Made by a program: the position numbers and the translations under genes
In this document: positions 6,094-7,297 of the stretch, piece after piece
Layout of the letters: each line of letters opens with the position of its first letter
Position numbering within the stretch: position 1 is the stretch's first letter
Notes under the pieces: model-generated
Told to the model about the DNA's origin: nothing
What the model saw: only the letters and a program-made list of their open reading frames with translations
Database searches by the model: none
NCBI GenBank assembly: GCA_017405675.1
Contig: JAFRAB010000038.1
Coordinates: 1-7,297 of the forward strand
Length of the DNA stretch: 7,297 nucleotides
Source: Erysipelotrichaceae bacterium
GTDB lineage: Bacteria; Bacillota_I; Bacilli_A; Erysipelotrichales; Erysipelotrichaceae
Direction: 5' to 3'

Positions 6094-6140
6094 TCGCCGG
6101 TAATCACATCAAAAACAGCGTATTTCTGCCCTCTCCTGGT

Positions 6141-6770
6141 GTGCTAAAATGTAGTAAAGATTACATTAACGAACTTCGTAAGGAAGACGTTTCCATATTA
6201 GTAGGATATGCCAGGATCAGTACTATCACCCAGAATGAAGACCGTCAGATCGAAGCATTGACCAATGCCGGATGCGAAAAGATTTATCTCGATAAATTGA
6301 GCGGCAAAGATACCAACCGCCCTCAGTTAAAAGAGATGTTCACCTTCATCCGTGAAGGAGACACCGTCTTAGTCACTGAGTTCTCCAGATTCTCCCGTTC
6401 TACCAAGGACCTTCTTGATCTGGTAGAAAAGCTGCAGGCCAAGAAAGTAGATTTCAGATCTTTAAAGGAGAATGTTGATACCACTACCTCTTCAGGTAAA
6501 TTAGTCCTAACCATATTTGCGGCATTATCTGAATTTGAAAGATCGATCATCAGAGAGCGTGCAGCTGAAGGCATTGCTATTGCCAAGGCTAAAGGTAAGA
6601 AGCTGGGAAGAAGAGAGATCCAGGTAGATGATGACAAACTAATCTCCTTATACAATCAATGGAAGGATGGCGAAATCTTACAGAAAAAGATTATGAAGGA
6701 CTGCAGGATGTCACGTACCACTTTACATAAACACATAACCAGACTGAAAAAGGAAGGCAGGATCAGCTAA
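6141..6770 (+). CDS. Small serine recombinase (resolvase/invertase family)
   Basis: This is a 209-residue Tn3 resolvase/Hin-type recombinase. The catalytic domain has GYARISTITQ (Arg25, nucleophile Ser27), LSGKDTNRP (Arg60), EFSRFSRS (Arg83, Arg86), then the long dimerisation helix with SEFERSIIRERAAEGIAIAKAKG (split at about 130-151). GRR and a C-terminal helix-turn-helix (about 165-205) bind DNA. It would catalyse inversion or resolution between short crossover sites. Compared with relatives that begin just before GYARIST, it carries about 18 extra residues. The GTG at 6141 has no ribosome site, the frame is open back to 6090, and no ATG, GTG or TTG exists between 6141 and the catalytic Ser, so the true start is uncertain: GTG, a non-standard codon after AGGAGG, or a damaged 5' end. 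G+C is lower than in the operon, in keeping with a mobile origin. No partner transposase is visible. Confidence 0.88.
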   Translation: MLKCSKDYINELRKEDVSILVGYARISTITQNEDRQIEALTNAGCEKIYLDKLSGKDTNRPQLKEMFTFIREGDTVLVTEFSRFSRSTKDLLDLVEKLQAKKVDFRSLKENVDTTTSSGKLVLTIFAALSEFERSIIRERAAEGIAIAKAKGKKLGRREIQVDDDKLISLYNQWKDGEILQKKIMKDCRMSRTTLHKHITRLKKEGRIS

Positions 6771-6790
6771 TTCTGATCAAGTCTTCCTTT
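6749..6790. terminator. Bidirectional terminator between the recombinase and the DUF3592 gene
   Basis: AAAGGAAG (6749-6756) pairs with CTTCCTTT (6783-6790), and inside it GATCAG (6761-6766) pairs with CTGATC (6773-6778); the recombinase stop codon is in the loop. On the plus strand the stem is followed by a T-rich stretch (CATTTTATTG), and on the minus strand by CTTCCTTTTTC, so it can serve both converging genes. The 57 bases from 6791 to the next stop codon hold nothing else I can support. Confidence 0.75.
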
Positions 6791-6847
6791 CATTTTATTG
6801 CTAACCGACAAACTGGAAACTATCTCTCAGTGATTTCTTAAGCGATA

Positions 6848-7147
6848 TTACTTTATCCACACTGCTATATTTGGCTTCTCGGGAAGAAATCTGATCCTGA
6901 TCTCTGCTCCAACTTCAAGGCCTCTCCCAAATCCGGGGTTGGATAGTTTGGCTTCGATCTTCTGTCCTCTCTCCGTATAGCAGACATAATAATTATAAGA
7001 TGTGTCGGTTCCGATGCCTACATCTTCGATACGTGTTATAACCGCATCAGTCTCGATTCCGTTTTTCTTTATGCGCTGAATATTGTAAAAAACGTAACCC
7101 GCTCCGGCTATGAAGAGCAGGACGGCAATTATTGCAAAAGGATTCAT
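6848..7147 (-). CDS. DUF3592-like one-pass membrane protein
   Basis: This 99-residue protein has one N-terminal transmembrane helix (residues about 4-22) followed by Arg and Lys residues (NIQRIKKNG), which predicts a cytoplasmic C-terminal part. The remainder is a small beta-rich domain: DAVITRIEDVGIG, YNYYVCYTERGQKI, then GAEIRIRFLPEKPNIA. This layout, with a short strand pattern ending in a PEKP/NIA turn, is typical of DUF3592 and related small membrane proteins of unknown function. The ATG at 7147 is preceded by AGGAGA at good spacing. It lies 58 bases after the acetyltransferase stop on the same strand and may be co-transcribed with it; no separate promoter is evident in that gap. Function unknown. 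Confidence 0.7.
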   Translation of the reverse strand: MNPFAIIAVLLFIAGAGYVFYNIQRIKKNGIETDAVITRIEDVGIGTDTSYNYYVCYTERGQKIEAKLSNPGFGRGLEVGAEIRIRFLPEKPNIAVWIK

Positions 7148-7205
7148 AGTAATTCTCCTAACAAATACTCATGGATTATCATCTCGGGAAACATGAATTT
7201 GTCGA

Positions 7206-7297
7206 TTAAAGCTCTACGAATCCCTCAATCTCCTGTTCCAGGAGACGGAATACGTTTGCTACCAGATAACCATCAGCGATCGCATGATTCAAGCGAA
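7206..7297 (-). CDS. CatA-like chloramphenicol acetyltransferase family protein, C-terminal end (partial)
   Basis: The minus-strand frame entering at the right edge and stopping with TAA at 7206-7208 gives 29 residues. They start with LNHAIADGY, matching the HHAxxDG active-site block of type A chloramphenicol acetyltransferases; the catalytic His of that block is kept, while the first His is Asn and the usual Cys is Ala. A helix (VANVFRLLEQEIEGF) closes the protein as expected. The family transfers acetyl from acetyl-CoA to a hydroxyl group. Many chromosomal relatives are not known to confer resistance, and the rest of the gene is outside the window, so drug resistance cannot be claimed. Confidence 0.7.
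   Translation of the reverse strand, partial: RLNHAIADGYLVANVFRLLEQEIEGFVEL

Noticed and set aside
6000..6140. Guide RNA of a TnpB/IscB-type element, or a riboswitch
   Set aside because: No TnpB- or IscB-like protein is in the window, the recombinase has its DNA-binding domain at the C-terminus unlike IS607 TnpA, and I cannot match the hairpins to a known riboswitch fold.
6323..6655. Minus-strand open frame of 110 codons opposite the recombinase
   Set aside because: It is the antisense of conserved catalytic motifs; its serine- and leucine-rich composition is what a shadow of such a gene gives.
7206..7297. Chloramphenicol resistance determinant
   Set aside because: Only the C-terminal 29 residues are visible and they differ from classic CatA at the first His and the Cys of the active-site block, so only family membership can be supported.

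Overview
This looks like a low-to-moderate GC Bacillota genome. An Erysipelotrichaceae-like gut organism is my best guess, from the strong AGGAG-type ribosome sites, compact operon, AT-rich intergenic DNA and protein style; the assignment is an inference, not a match. Hand counts of single 60-base lines show the contrast inside the window: 33 of 60 G+C at 2761-2820 in the operon, 17 of 60 at 5461-5520 and 14 of 60 at 5761-5820 in the junction region, and 23 of 60 at 6601-6660 in the recombinase.

Left part (122-5120, all on the minus strand): a tight four-gene operon. In transcription order it encodes a GPH-type (MelB-like) cation symporter, a choloylglycine-hydrolase/C45-type Ntn amidase, a membrane-anchored M20 metallopeptidase resembling carboxypeptidase S/PM20D1, and an S33 proline-iminopeptidase-like alpha/beta hydrolase. 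Gaps are only 5 to 19 bases. A near-consensus promoter with an overlapping palindrome precedes the transporter, and a probable terminator follows the last gene. The simplest reading is uptake of an amide-linked compound (N-acyl amino acid, conjugated bile acid or small peptide) followed by three chemically distinct amide-bond cleavages. The substrate is not visible in the sequence.

Middle part (5121-6140): AT-rich, scarred DNA. It holds an orphan terminator, a perfect 11-bp inverted repeat, the C-terminal piece of a cysteine desulfurase that keeps its catalytic Cys (minus strand), and the C-terminal piece of an unidentified plus-strand protein. The two pieces abut head to head, as if one deletion removed the 5' halves of a divergent pair. 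A terminator follows, then five GTCTCA hexamers in exact 11-bp register, two small hairpins, and a -10 box and AGGAGG that are not followed by a normal start codon.

Right part (6141-7297): a small serine recombinase (resolvase/invertase type) with complete catalytic motifs but a doubtful start, a two-way terminator, and, converging from the right, a DUF3592-like one-pass membrane protein and the C-terminal end of a CatA-like acetyltransferase that runs off the window.

The most unusual items are the five-copy 11-bp hexamer array and the recombinase leader next to the deletion scar, and the transporter-plus-three-amidohydrolases operon.
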